DNA of 45,135 nt from Eubacteriales bacterium (GTDB taxonomy: Bacteria > Bacillota > Clostridia > Oscillospirales > Oscillospiraceae), in NCBI GenBank assembly GCA_030533415.1, contig JAUNJE010000021.1, forward strand, positions 1-45,135, in the 5' to 3' direction. The translations under genes were made by a program, and so were the position numbers. A model generated the notes under the pieces. The model did no database searches. It was not told where the DNA came from and was given only the letters and a program-made list of their open reading frames with translations. Shown one piece after another: positions 8,210-16,394 of this stretch (positions within the stretch are counted from its first letter, which is position 1; every line of letters starts with the position of its first letter).

Positions 8210-10088
8210 GTACCTGCCTCTTCTGATCGTAGGCGCGATCATCGGGGTATTTACCCTGGTGTTTTTGGCGGTCTATGTCCTGGATAAGAAAAAGAAGGAG
8301 GCCATGGGCTATGAGCGGCACATGGCGGATTCCGAGATCATCCGCCGGCTGATGCGCTATGCCAGGCCCTACTGGAAGGAATTTATCCTGACCTTCCTTG
8401 TGATGGTATTCTCCATTGTCTACGACCTGGTGTCCCCGCTGCTAATCGGTGACATTCAGGCTCTGGTTAAGAAGGATTTTGTGCTGCATGACCTGTATAT
8501 CCGGGTGGCGGTGTATGCCGGTATCCTGGTGGTGAGCCTGGCCTGTACCTATTTCCAGGCCATGATCCTGCAGAAAACCGGGCAGAAAATTCTGTCCCAG
8601 CTTCGGGAAGACATTTTCACCCACATTGAGAGCCTGAGCCATGAGCAGCTGAACAACATTCCCGTGGGCAAGCTGGTGACCCGTGTCAGCAATGACCCCA
8701 ATGCCATTTCCTACATGTTCACCAACATCCTGGTGACGCTGGCGAAAAACATTCTGGTGGTGTTCGGCATTCTGGGCGCCATGCTGCTGCTGAACTATAC
8801 CCTGACGCTGATGGTGCTGTGCTTTGTGCCCTTTGTGGTGCTGTTCACCGTGATTTTCCGGCGGTTCTCCCGGAAGGTGCACCGCAGTGTCAACGATGCG
8901 ACCACGGATATCAACACCTACCTGTCCGAAAACCTTTCCGGCATCAAGATCACCCAGATTTTCAACCAGGAAGACCGGAAAATGGAGGATTTCGTTCAAA
9001 AAAGCCTGTGCCTGCAAAGGGCCAAGCAGGCGAGAATGTTCGTGTTCGGCATTTTCCGTCCCATGGTGTATATGCTGTTCATCGCCTCCAACCTGTGCCT
9101 GTTCTACATCGGCGCCAAGGGCTGCATTCGGGATACGGCCTTCCTGGGGCAGACCATCACCAGTGAGATCGTGGTGGCCTTCTACATGTATATCTCCAAG
9201 TTCTTCAACCCCATTCAGACCCTGGCGGAGCAGTTTGACATGCTCCAGCGCTCCTTCGCGTCGGCGGAGAAGATTTTTACCATTCTGGACATGGTTCCGG
9301 AGGTGGTGGACGGGCCGGACGCGGTGGAGCTGGACGAAATCAGAGGAGAGATCGAGTTTAAGGATGTCTGGTTTGCCTACAAGCCCGGGGAATGGGTATT
9401 GAAGGGCGTCAGCTTCCATGTGGAGCCAAAGCAGACCGTGGCCTTTGTCGGCTCCACTGGCTCCGGGAAAACCACGATCTTGTCACTGATCTGCCGGAAT
9501 TACGACATTCAGAAGGGACAGATCCTGATCGACGGGATCGATATCCAAAAAATCAAGATATCCTCCCTGCGCAGGCATTTCGGCCAGATGCTGCAGGATG
9601 TGTTCCTTTTCGCGGGGGATATCCGCAGCAATATCCTCCTGCGGGAGGAGGGCATCTCCGATGAAGAGGTCTGGCAGGCGGCCCACTATGTCAACGCCGA
9701 TTCCTTCATCCGGAAGCTGGACGGCGGGCTGGACGAAACCGTCCGGGAGCGGGGCAACAACTTCTCCGCCGGACAGCGGCAGCTGCTTTCCTTTGCCCGG
9801 ACCATCATCCACAAGCCCAGCGTCATGATTCTGGACGAGGCCACCGCCAACATCGATACGGAGACGGAGCTCCTGATTCAGGATTCTCTGGAAAAAATGA
9901 AGAACATCGGCACCATGCTGATTGTGGCCCACCGGCTGTCCACCATCCAGCATGCGGACAACATTATCCTGCTGTCCCACGGTGAGATTCAGGAGCAGGG
10001 CACCCACCAGGAGTTGCTGCGGCTGAAAGGCCGGTACTATCAGCTTTACATGCTGCAGTACGAAAAGCAGCAGATTCAGAACCGGTAA
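8202..10088 (+). CDS. ABC exporter half-transporter, partner subunit with canonical Walker B
   Basis: A 628-residue half-exporter with an N-terminal helix extension (MHEYLPLLIVGAIIGVF, then a Lys-rich stretch), a membrane domain starting near residue 55, and a nucleotide-binding domain. Walker A is GSTGSGKTT near residue 416, Walker B is MILDEAT near 542 with catalytic Glu, and the signature is FSAGQ in place of LSGGQ. The weak signature here pairs with the weak Walker B of the upstream subunit, giving one degenerate and one competent ATP site. It overlaps the upstream gene by 8 bases, so the two are translationally coupled. Confidence 0.92.
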   Translation: MHEYLPLLIVGAIIGVFTLVFLAVYVLDKKKKEAMGYERHMADSEIIRRLMRYARPYWKEFILTFLVMVFSIVYDLVSPLLIGDIQALVKKDFVLHDLYIRVAVYAGILVVSLACTYFQAMILQKTGQKILSQLREDIFTHIESLSHEQLNNIPVGKLVTRVSNDPNAISYMFTNILVTLAKNILVVFGILGAMLLLNYTLTLMVLCFVPFVVLFTVIFRRFSRKVHRSVNDATTDINTYLSENLSGIKITQIFNQEDRKMEDFVQKSLCLQRAKQARMFVFGIFRPMVYMLFIASNLCLFYIGAKGCIRDTAFLGQTITSEIVVAFYMYISKFFNPIQTLAEQFDMLQRSFASAEKIFTILDMVPEVVDGPDAVELDEIRGEIEFKDVWFAYKPGEWVLKGVSFHVEPKQTVAFVGSTGSGKTTILSLICRNYDIQKGQILIDGIDIQKIKISSLRRHFGQMLQDVFLFAGDIRSNILLREEGISDEEVWQAAHYVNADSFIRKLDGGLDETVRERGNNFSAGQRQLLSFARTIIHKPSVMILDEATANIDTETELLIQDSLEKMKNIGTMLIVAHRLSTIQHADNIILLSHGEIQEQGTHQELLRLKGRYYQLYMLQYEKQQIQNR

Positions 10089-10097
10089 AAGAAACGG

Positions 10098-10120
10098 GCC
10101 AGCGGCATGCCGCCGCTGGC
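10098..10120 (+). terminator. GC hairpin after the ABC exporter
   Basis: GCCAGCGGC and GCCGCTGGC form a perfect 9-base stem with loop ATGCC, 10 bases after the stop codon. The following T-rich stretch (CTCTTCCTGCTTTC) is weak, so termination may be partial. Confidence 0.6.
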
Positions 10121-10222
10121 TCTTCCTGCTTTCAATGGGGGACCTTTTGCGTAAAAACATTTTATTTATTGACAAAATGCACTATTCGTGAGATGATAAT
10201 TTTAACCTGATAGTGATTGATG

Positions 10223-10288
10223 GCAACGCCGTCAGGCGGCGCCTTCTTTATAAAAATGAAACATTTTTATAAAGAAACAGTATCAGAT
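10223..10288. repeat. Dispersed palindrome, copy 1 (GC module plus AT-rich module)
   Basis: A GC-rich imperfect palindrome (about 10223-10243, GGCAACGCC...GGCGGCGCC) precedes an AT-rich perfect inverted repeat at 10244-10276: TTCTTTATAAAAATG, AAA, then its complement. ACAGTATCAGAT follows at 10277-10288. Nearly the same 45 bases recur at 28272-28316. The 293-base gap holds nothing else but the terminator and the next gene's leader. Confidence 0.75.
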
Positions 10289-10381
10289 GCTGTATATTTT
10301 GGAAAAGACGTACGTACATATGAACTCTATGCGCCCACTGCATAAAAATAGTTATTGCATTGAATTTGAAAGGACATTACT

Positions 10382-10942
10382 ATGAGAAAAATGGAGCCAG
10401 ATTTTTCTAAGCCCAAATGGGACTGGAAGGACAAGCTGGTGGAAATCGGGATTGTTGTGTTTGTCCTCTCTTTTTTCACAGCTTATTTTGTGGATGGTTA
10501 TGTCTATCACCCTATTCCGGCTCCGAAGGGGACGCAGTTAGAAAGAAGCTTTTTTACCTTCGATTTGAGCCAATCCAACAGTGAATACGCAGATGCGGAA
10601 GTCCTTTATCAGAGCATGGATTCCAATGGCGACTATATTTTTATGGTGAAAAAGGATGGGGAAATCCATCTGTTATGCTATGCCATGCACTATCCTACCC
10701 AGCGCCGCCGCCTGGTGGACGATCAGATCATTGCACCCGGAACGACCGGGGCAATCAAACTGTTTCAGGGCAGAGTGGAATTGGAGAATGGAGAAGTAAC
10801 ACGTTCCTATGCCAGAAACACCCATTTTCAGGAAGTGAGCTATGGGGTCAGCGCGATGATCGCGGCAGGGGTGACCTTTGTTACGATGCTTCCGGCAAGC
10901 CTAGTGGCCAAGGGGCTAAAAAAGCGGGAGACCTTTGATTGA
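10382..10942 (+). CDS. Hypothetical membrane protein, two predicted helices
   Basis: A 186-residue protein I do not recognise. A charged N-terminus (KPKWDWKDKLVE) precedes a hydrophobic helix at about 21-40 (IGIVVFVLSFFTAYFV). About 115 polar residues rich in beta-prone sequence follow, then a second helix near 158-175 (SAMIAAGVTFVTMLPASLVA) and a basic tail. This suggests an extracytoplasmic domain held by two membrane anchors. AAAGGA at 10369-10374 supports the start. It stands alone, between a dispersed palindrome and a terminator, with codon use somewhat less GC-biased than its neighbours. Confidence 0.7.
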   Translation: MRKMEPDFSKPKWDWKDKLVEIGIVVFVLSFFTAYFVDGYVYHPIPAPKGTQLERSFFTFDLSQSNSEYADAEVLYQSMDSNGDYIFMVKKDGEIHLLCYAMHYPTQRRRLVDDQIIAPGTTGAIKLFQGRVELENGEVTRSYARNTHFQEVSYGVSAMIAAGVTFVTMLPASLVAKGLKKRETFD

Positions 10943-10963
10943 GAGATGGAATACAGCCAGGAG

Positions 10964-10995
10964 CCAGCGGCGTGAAAGCCGCTGGTTCTTTTTTG
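10964..10995 (+). terminator. Intrinsic terminator
   Basis: CCAGCGGC and GCCGCTGG form an 8-base stem around GTGAAA, followed by TTCTTTTTT. Confidence 0.92.
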
Positions 10996-11035
10996 GGAGA
11001 AATGCAAATTTTGTTTGTAATTTTCACCAAATATG

Positions 11036-11064
11036 TTGCAATTATTTTGGCAATGTGCTATATT
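11036..11064 (+). promoter_or_regulatory. Sigma-A promoter of typA
   Basis: TTGCAA at 11036-11041 and TATATT at 11059-11064, 17 bases apart, about 50 bases upstream of typA. Confidence 0.65.
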
Positions 11065-11114
11065 TTTAAATTGAGACATTACGTTATTCTACTTCACAAA
11101 GGAGATTTATTGAT

Positions 11115-12950
11115 ATGGTATCTCAGGAAAATATCCGCAATATTGCCATCATCGCCCACGTTGACCATGGCAAGACCACCCTGGTGGACGAAATGCTGAA
11201 ACAGAGCGGCATTTACCGGGAAAACCAGGCGACCGTGGAGCGGGTCATGGACTCCGGCGACCTGGAACGGGAGCGGGGGATCACCATTCTGGCAAAGAAT
11301 ACCTCCGTCCATTACAAGGACTATAAGATCAATATCGTGGATACACCGGGCCACGCGGATTTCGGCGGCGAGGTGGAGCGCATCCTGAAAATGGTCAACG
11401 GCGTTATCCTGCTGGTGGACGCCGCGGAAGGCCCCATGCCCCAGACCCGTTTCGTGCTGCAGAAGGCTCTGGAATTGGGGCATAAGGTCATTGTGGCGGT
11501 GAATAAGGTCGATAAGCCTGACGCCCGTGTGCATGAGGTGATGGACGAGGTTCTGGAGCTGCTTTTGGACCTGGACGCCACCGATGAGCAGTTCAATTCT
11601 CCCACGGTGTTCTGCTCCGGCCGCCAGGGAACCGCAGCCTACGGTCCCGATGAGGTTGGGACCAACCTGACCCCTCTGTTTGAGACCATTGTAAACTATA
11701 TCCCGGCGCCCCAGGGGGAGAAAGACGCCCCCTTGCAGCTGCTGGTTTCCTCCATTGATTACAATGAATATGTGGGCCGGATCGCGGTGGGCCGTGTGGA
11801 GCGGGGTACCATCCGGGTCAACCAGGAGGTCACCATCTGCGATTTCCACGACCCCGAGGTAAGGCAGAAGGGCAAGGTGGTCGCCCTGTACGAATTTGAC
11901 GGTTTGGGAAAGAATCCCATTCAAGAGGCCAGCGCCGGGGAAATCGTGGCCTTATCCGGTATGGCGGACATTACCATCGGACGTACCCTCTGTGCCCCTG
12001 ATTGTACGGAGCCGCTTCCCTTCGTGAAGATCAGCGATCCTACCATTGAGATGACCTTTGCTGTCAACGATTCTCCCTTTGCCGGCAAGGAGGGCAAGTA
12101 TGTCACCTCCCGGAATCTGCGGGACCGCCTGGAACGGGAGCTGCTGAAGGATGTGTCCCTGCATGTCACCGAGCAGGGCACCGATGCCTTTAACGTGGCG
12201 GGCCGGGGCGAAATGCACCTGTCCATCCTCATGGAGACCATGCGCCGGGAGGGCTACGAATTCTCCGTGTCCACGCCCCGGGTTTTGACGAAGGTCGTGG
12301 ATGGGAAGCTTTGCGAGCCCATCGAGCGGATGGTGGCCGATGTGCCCGAGGAGTGCATGGGCGCCGTTATTGAGAAGATGGGCAAGCGGAAGGCAGACCT
12401 TTTGGGCATGACGCCCATGGGCAGCCGCTACCGCCTGGAATTCCTGGTTCCCTCCCGGGGCCTGTTCGGCTACCGCAATGAATTCCTGACCGACACCCGG
12501 GGGGAGGGCGTCATGTCCTCCGTACTGGATTCCTATGCACCGATGAAAGGGGAAATCGAACGCCGTCAAGTGGGTTCCCTCATCGCCTTTGAAACCGGAG
12601 ACGCCGTTGCCTATGGCCTGGCTGCCGCCCAGGAGCGGGGCGCTCTGTTCATCGGCCCCGGCACCAGCGTCTATGCGGGTATGGTCGTCGGTATTTGCAG
12701 CCGCAATGAGGATATGACCGTCAACGTCTGCAAGCGCAAGCAGCTGACCAATATGCGTGCCGCCGGCTCCGACGAGGCGCTCCGGCTGACACCCCCCAGG
12801 GTGTTCTCTCTGGAGCAGTGCCTGGAATTCCTGGCGGACGACGAACTGCTGGAATGCACGCCCAAGAGCCTGCGCATCCGCAAGCGGGAGCTGGACCACG
12901 CTGAGCGTATGCGCAGCCTGATGAAGAGAAGGGCGCAGGAGCAGGGCTAA
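11115..12950 (+). CDS. typA: Ribosome-associated translational GTPase TypA/BipA
   Basis: A 611-residue translational GTPase, the usual TypA length. The G1 motif is AHVDHGKTT near residue 14, G2 is RGITI, G3 is DTPGHADF and G4 is NKVDKPDAR. EF-G-like domains follow, with the EGKYVTSRNLRDRL segment and the C-terminal TypA domain (RKQLTNMRAAGSDEALRL). TypA binds ribosomes and acts in 50S assembly and stress adaptation, especially in the cold. GGAG lies 10 bases before the ATG. It is monocistronic or loosely linked to the CapA-like gene 44 bases downstream. Confidence 0.97.
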   Translation: MVSQENIRNIAIIAHVDHGKTTLVDEMLKQSGIYRENQATVERVMDSGDLERERGITILAKNTSVHYKDYKINIVDTPGHADFGGEVERILKMVNGVILLVDAAEGPMPQTRFVLQKALELGHKVIVAVNKVDKPDARVHEVMDEVLELLLDLDATDEQFNSPTVFCSGRQGTAAYGPDEVGTNLTPLFETIVNYIPAPQGEKDAPLQLLVSSIDYNEYVGRIAVGRVERGTIRVNQEVTICDFHDPEVRQKGKVVALYEFDGLGKNPIQEASAGEIVALSGMADITIGRTLCAPDCTEPLPFVKISDPTIEMTFAVNDSPFAGKEGKYVTSRNLRDRLERELLKDVSLHVTEQGTDAFNVAGRGEMHLSILMETMRREGYEFSVSTPRVLTKVVDGKLCEPIERMVADVPEECMGAVIEKMGKRKADLLGMTPMGSRYRLEFLVPSRGLFGYRNEFLTDTRGEGVMSSVLDSYAPMKGEIERRQVGSLIAFETGDAVAYGLAAAQERGALFIGPGTSVYAGMVVGICSRNEDMTVNVCKRKQLTNMRAAGSDEALRLTPPRVFSLEQCLEFLADDELLECTPKSLRIRKRELDHAERMRSLMKRRAQEQG

Positions 12951-12994
12951 TACCGTTCAGTATAAGGCCGGCATTTACGGAAGGGGCAAAGAAC

Positions 12995-14110
12995 ATGAAC
13001 CGGATCACCCTAAGGGTATTGCTGGTTCTCCTGCTTGCGGCGGGGGCGGCATTGACAGCCGCGTCTTGTAAAAGGGAGACAGCGGAAACGGCACCGGAGG
13101 CTGTTATGGCCGCAGAGACGGACGAAGCGCTGCCTCAGGAGACGGAGGCGCCCGCCGTAACAACCGAATCCGTAACGGAGCCGCCCGTGACAGAGCCAGC
13201 GCAGACGGAGCCTCAGGAGGAGCGGTTTCTTCTGACCTTCGTGGGGGACTGCACATTGGGAGCCAACCCTGTGAACTACTTCGCGGAGGTGGGGTTTATC
13301 AAAACCGTGGGGGAGGATTATGCCTACCCCTTCCGCAATGTCATTTCTTTTTTTGAAAACGACGATTTCACCATGGTCAATTTGGAGGGGGCGCTGTGTG
13401 ACGGGGGCGTGCCGGTTCAAAAGAAATATAACTTCCGCGGTCCAACCGCATACATCAATATACTCACGGAAAATTCTGTGGAAGCGGTAACCGTCGCGAA
13501 CAACCATACCATGGATTATGGTTCCCAGGGCTATGCTTCTACGCTGTCGGTTCTGGAGCAGGCCGGGATTCCCTATGTGGAGCGGGATGCGTCGGCTATT
13601 GTCACCACGGAAAGCGGGCTGACCATTGGCCTATATGGGGCGGCGTACTATTACCTGGACGTAGCGGACATGACGGAAGAAATCGTAGCTATGCGGGAGC
13701 AAGGGGTTGACCTGGTTATCTTCGCGCCCCACTGGGGCACCGAGGGAAGCTACCAGCCTACACCGGAGCAGGTGCGTGTTGCCCATGCGGCCATTGATGC
13801 CGGGGCGGATATCGTTTATGGCACCCATCCCCATGTTTTGCAGCCCATTGAGGAATACAACGGCGGCATTATCTATTATTCTCTGGGCAATTTCAGCTTC
13901 GGCGGAAACAGCTGCCCGGATGATTTTGATACGGCTTTGCTTCAGCAGGAGGTTATCCGGGATGGGAGCGGCAGCATGCGCCTGGGAGAATTGACCATCG
14001 TTCCTGCCAGCGTCAGTTCCATTGCCGGACGGAACAATTACCAGCCCACACCCTATGAACGCGGAACGGAAGACTATGACCGTGTTTTGGAGAAACTGGG
14101 GGCCGCCTGA
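12995..14110 (+). CDS. CapA-family lipoprotein (metallophosphoesterase fold)
   Basis: A 371-residue exported protein. A hydrophobic leader ends in LTAASC, a weak lipobox with Cys25, followed by a Glu/Thr/Pro-rich linker to about residue 74. The CapA domain then shows TFVGDCTLGANP, NLEGAL, VTVANNHTMDYG, FAPHWGTE and VYGTHPHVLQP, all metal-ligand-type motifs of this family. CapA proteins are linked to poly-gamma-glutamate synthesis or transport, but no capB/capC is present, so a polyglutamate role is not shown. GAAGGGGCAAAG precedes the start. Confidence 0.88.
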   Translation: MNRITLRVLLVLLLAAGAALTAASCKRETAETAPEAVMAAETDEALPQETEAPAVTTESVTEPPVTEPAQTEPQEERFLLTFVGDCTLGANPVNYFAEVGFIKTVGEDYAYPFRNVISFFENDDFTMVNLEGALCDGGVPVQKKYNFRGPTAYINILTENSVEAVTVANNHTMDYGSQGYASTLSVLEQAGIPYVERDASAIVTTESGLTIGLYGAAYYYLDVADMTEEIVAMREQGVDLVIFAPHWGTEGSYQPTPEQVRVAHAAIDAGADIVYGTHPHVLQPIEEYNGGIIYYSLGNFSFGGNSCPDDFDTALLQQEVIRDGSGSMRLGELTIVPASVSSIAGRNNYQPTPYERGTEDYDRVLEKLGAA

Positions 14111-14151
14111 ACAAGTTCGGTAGAAAAATACAATAAATTCCGAAAAAAATA

Positions 14152-14180
14152 TTGACCAAACTGGCTTTTTCGGTTATAAT
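14152..14180 (+). promoter_or_regulatory. Sigma-A promoter of rpmH
   Basis: TTGACC at 14152-14157 and TATAAT at 14175-14180 with a 17-base spacer; a leader of about 85 bases precedes rpmH. Confidence 0.85.
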
Positions 14181-14272
14181 GTATCAGCATGACTGTTATC
14201 GTCATTTACTGTGTGTTGCTGCGGCCAATTTGGCTGTCGAGCATATGAAATTTGACAGGAGGTGTATCCCAA

Positions 14273-14407
14273 ATGAAGCGTACCTACCAGCCCAGCCGCC
14301 GTCACCGTTCCAAGGTTCACGGATTTCGTCAGAGAATGGCTACTTCCAACGGCCGCAAGGTTCTGGCCCGCCGTCGCGCCAAGGGCCGCAAGGTTCTGTC
14401 CGCTTGA
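14273..14407 (+). CDS. rpmH: 50S ribosomal protein L34
   Basis: A 44-residue protein starting [18 protein letters not shown] and ending GRKVLSA, the near-invariant L34 pattern of a short, highly basic large-subunit protein. AGGAGGTG precedes the ATG by 8 bases. It heads the rpmH-rnpA-yidD-yidC-jag cluster, which in most bacteria lies next to dnaA and oriC. Here the upstream gene is a CapA-like lipoprotein instead. Confidence 0.98.
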   Translation: MKRTYQPSRRHRSKVHGFRQRMATSNGRKVLARRRAKGRKVLSA

Positions 14408-14470
14408 TGTGCGTATTGAAGTGGGTCACCACATGGAAAATAAGCGCAAATGAGCGAAACGGGAGCTACA

Positions 14471-14506
14471 GCGGGGTGAATGCAGCATTCGCCCCGCTCC
14501 CTTTTT
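14471..14506 (+). terminator. Terminator/attenuator between rpmH and rnpA
   Basis: GCGGGGTGAATG pairs with CATTCGCCCCGC (one G-T wobble) across a 2-base loop, followed by TCCCTTTTT, only 14 bases before rnpA. It would cut transcript abundance after rpmH, fitting the much larger need for L34 than for RNase P protein. Confidence 0.88.
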
Positions 14507-14520
14507 AGTGAGGAATCACC

Positions 14521-14868
14521 ATGAAGTTTTCAACCAGCCTGAAGCTCAACCACATTTTCCGCCGGCTTTACCGTACATCCGGCTTTGCGGATGGCTACCT
14601 GGTGCTTTACGCCCGCAAAAACCGCACCGCCGGCAACCGGGTGGGCATCACCGTCAGCAAGAAGCTGGGGAAGGCCCATGTACGCAACCGTACGCGCCGC
14701 CGCCTGCGGGAAATCTACCGCCTGAACGAAAGCAGGTTCCAGCCCGGCTGGGACATTGTGGTGGTGGCCCGGAGCAGGGCCGTGGATGCGCCCTTTGACC
14801 GCCTGACGGGAAGCTACCTTTCTTTGGCAAGGAAGGCGGGGGTGCTCTGTGAAACCCAGGACCCCTAG
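14521..14868 (+). CDS. rnpA: Ribonuclease P protein component
   Basis: A 115-residue basic protein that assists the RNase P RNA in maturing tRNA 5' ends. The family signature KKLGKAHVRNRTRRRLREIYR is split here as GKAHVRNRTRRRLRE at about 54-68. The N-terminus has the usual LKLNHIFRRLYRTSG, and IVVVARSRA lies in the C-terminal half. It follows the rpmH attenuator; its ribosome binding site is modest (GTGAGGAATCACC). Confidence 0.96.
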   Translation: MKFSTSLKLNHIFRRLYRTSGFADGYLVLYARKNRTAGNRVGITVSKKLGKAHVRNRTRRRLREIYRLNESRFQPGWDIVVVARSRAVDAPFDRLTGSYLSLARKAGVLCETQDP

Positions 14869-14892
14869 ATGGTTCGTATGGATTAGAAGGCT

Positions 14893-15105
14893 ATGAAAAA
14901 ATTTCTGCTCGCTCTCATTCGGTTTTACCAGCGCAATATTTCCCCTGCGTTTCCGGCCCGGTGCCGGTTCCGGCCCACTTGCAGCGCGTATGCCATCGAA
15001 GCAATCAGCAAATACGGGGCCTTAAAGGGGGGCTGGCTTGCCCTGCGGCGCTTTCTGCGCTGCCATCCCTTTTACAAGGGCGACATTTATGACCCCGTAC
15101 CGTGA
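14893..15105 (+). CDS. yidD: Membrane protein insertion efficiency factor YidD
   Basis: A 70-residue protein with the family pattern [26 protein letters not shown] and FLRCHPF, including the conserved Cys residues. YidD assists YidC-dependent membrane insertion. It lies 24 bases after rnpA and 35 before yidC, the standard order. The ribosome binding site (AGAAGG) is fair. Confidence 0.95.
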   Translation: MKKFLLALIRFYQRNISPAFPARCRFRPTCSAYAIEAISKYGALKGGWLALRRFLRCHPFYKGDIYDPVP

Positions 15106-15140
15106 CTTCCGTTTTCCACAATACTTAAGGAGGAAAGTCA

Positions 15141-16391
15141 ATGTTTCTCGCATTTCAGTTAACTGACATCATTACTGTACCCTTCGGCTGGTTGCTGGCG
15201 CAGCTGTATCACCTGACCAATAACTATGGCGTGGCCATGATCCTGTTCGGTGTTTTGGTTCAGCTGATTCTGATGCCCATCAATGCCAAATCGAAGAAAA
15301 GTACAATGAAGATGTCCCGCCTGACGCCCCGCATCCAGGAGCTGCAGCGCAAGTATGCTGACGACCCCCAGCGCCAGAATCAGGCGGTACAGGAGCTGTA
15401 CCAGCAGGAAGGGGTTTCCATGGGCGGTGGCTGCCTGTGGATGTTTGTGCCGCTGCTGATCCTGTGGCCGCTGTTTGCCGTCATTCGCCAGCCTATCACC
15501 TACATCCTGATGGAGTCCAGCGAAGTGGCGGAACAGATCATTAACGTGATTAAGGAAGCTGCTCCTGAAATTTTCTCCGGAAACAGCTATTACAATCAGG
15601 TCATCGCGGCCCAGGCCATCCCCCAGTTCGCCGCGGAGCTGAAAGCCGCGATTCCCGGCATCAGTGAAACCACTCTGGCCGGTATCAATTTTAACTTCCT
15701 GGGCGTCAACCTGGGCACGATCCCGCAGTTCAACGTCTTTTCTTCCAGCTGGGTGTGGGATTGGGCGCATATCGGCGCCTTCCTGATCCCTGTGGTCTCT
15801 GCCGGTTCTCAGGTGCTGCAGATGTGGATCAGCCAGAAAACCAACAATTCCGTTGTCACCAATGAAAAAGGCATTCAGGACGAGGAGACTGCGAAAAGCT
15901 CCCAGCAGAACCAGTCCATGCAGATGATGATGTGGATGATGCCGCTGATGTCTCTGTGGATCGGCTTTACCGTTTCCGCCGGACTGTCGCTGTACTGGTT
16001 TGTGGGCGGCGTGGTCAGAATGATCTCTGATCCCATTATGACGAACCACTACCGCAAAATCTACGATGCTGAGGACGCCGTGCGCCTGCAGAAGGCGCTG
16101 GAGGAAGAGCGCTTAGAGGCGGAAAAGGAGCGCGTTCGTGCCGAACGCCGTGCCGCAAACCCCGAAGGCATTACGGCCAATACCAGCAAGAAGAAGCTGC
16201 AGAAGCAGCAGCGTGAACAGGAGCAGGCGGCTAAGGCGGCTGCGGCTAAGGAATACGCTGCCAGGAAGGGGATCGTGGTGGAGGAAGCAGGGGAGGAAAG
16301 CTCCTGCATGTCCGGTATCCCCAGCCGTCCCTACTGCAAGGGCCGCAACTACGATCCCAACCGCTACGCTTCCCATTCTACGGAGGAATAA
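15141..16391 (+). CDS. yidC: Membrane protein insertase YidC/Oxa1
   Basis: A 416-residue insertase. The first core helix region reads YGVAMILFGVLVQLILMPIN, followed by the cytoplasmic hairpin KMSRLTPRIQELQRKY and LYQQEGVSMGGG, both typical of YidC. Later helices include MMMWMMPLMSLWIGF and GLSLYWFVGGVVRM. The C-terminal 90 residues are a charged Glu/Lys/Arg-rich tail, common in Gram-positive YidC and likely ribosome-contacting. TAAGGAGGAAAG precedes the start. jag begins 3 bases after the stop. Confidence 0.97.
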   Translation: MFLAFQLTDIITVPFGWLLAQLYHLTNNYGVAMILFGVLVQLILMPINAKSKKSTMKMSRLTPRIQELQRKYADDPQRQNQAVQELYQQEGVSMGGGCLWMFVPLLILWPLFAVIRQPITYILMESSEVAEQIINVIKEAAPEIFSGNSYYNQVIAAQAIPQFAAELKAAIPGISETTLAGINFNFLGVNLGTIPQFNVFSSSWVWDWAHIGAFLIPVVSAGSQVLQMWISQKTNNSVVTNEKGIQDEETAKSSQQNQSMQMMMWMMPLMSLWIGFTVSAGLSLYWFVGGVVRMISDPIMTNHYRKIYDAEDAVRLQKALEEERLEAEKERVRAERRAANPEGITANTSKKKLQKQQREQEQAAKAAAAKEYAARKGIVVEEAGEESSCMSGIPSRPYCKGRNYDPNRYASHSTEE

Positions 16392-16394
16392 GCA

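Noticed and set aside
14152-14508. A 118-codon open frame across the rpmH region
   Set aside because: It starts in the rpmH promoter and runs out of frame over rpmH, whose 44-residue product is unmistakable.
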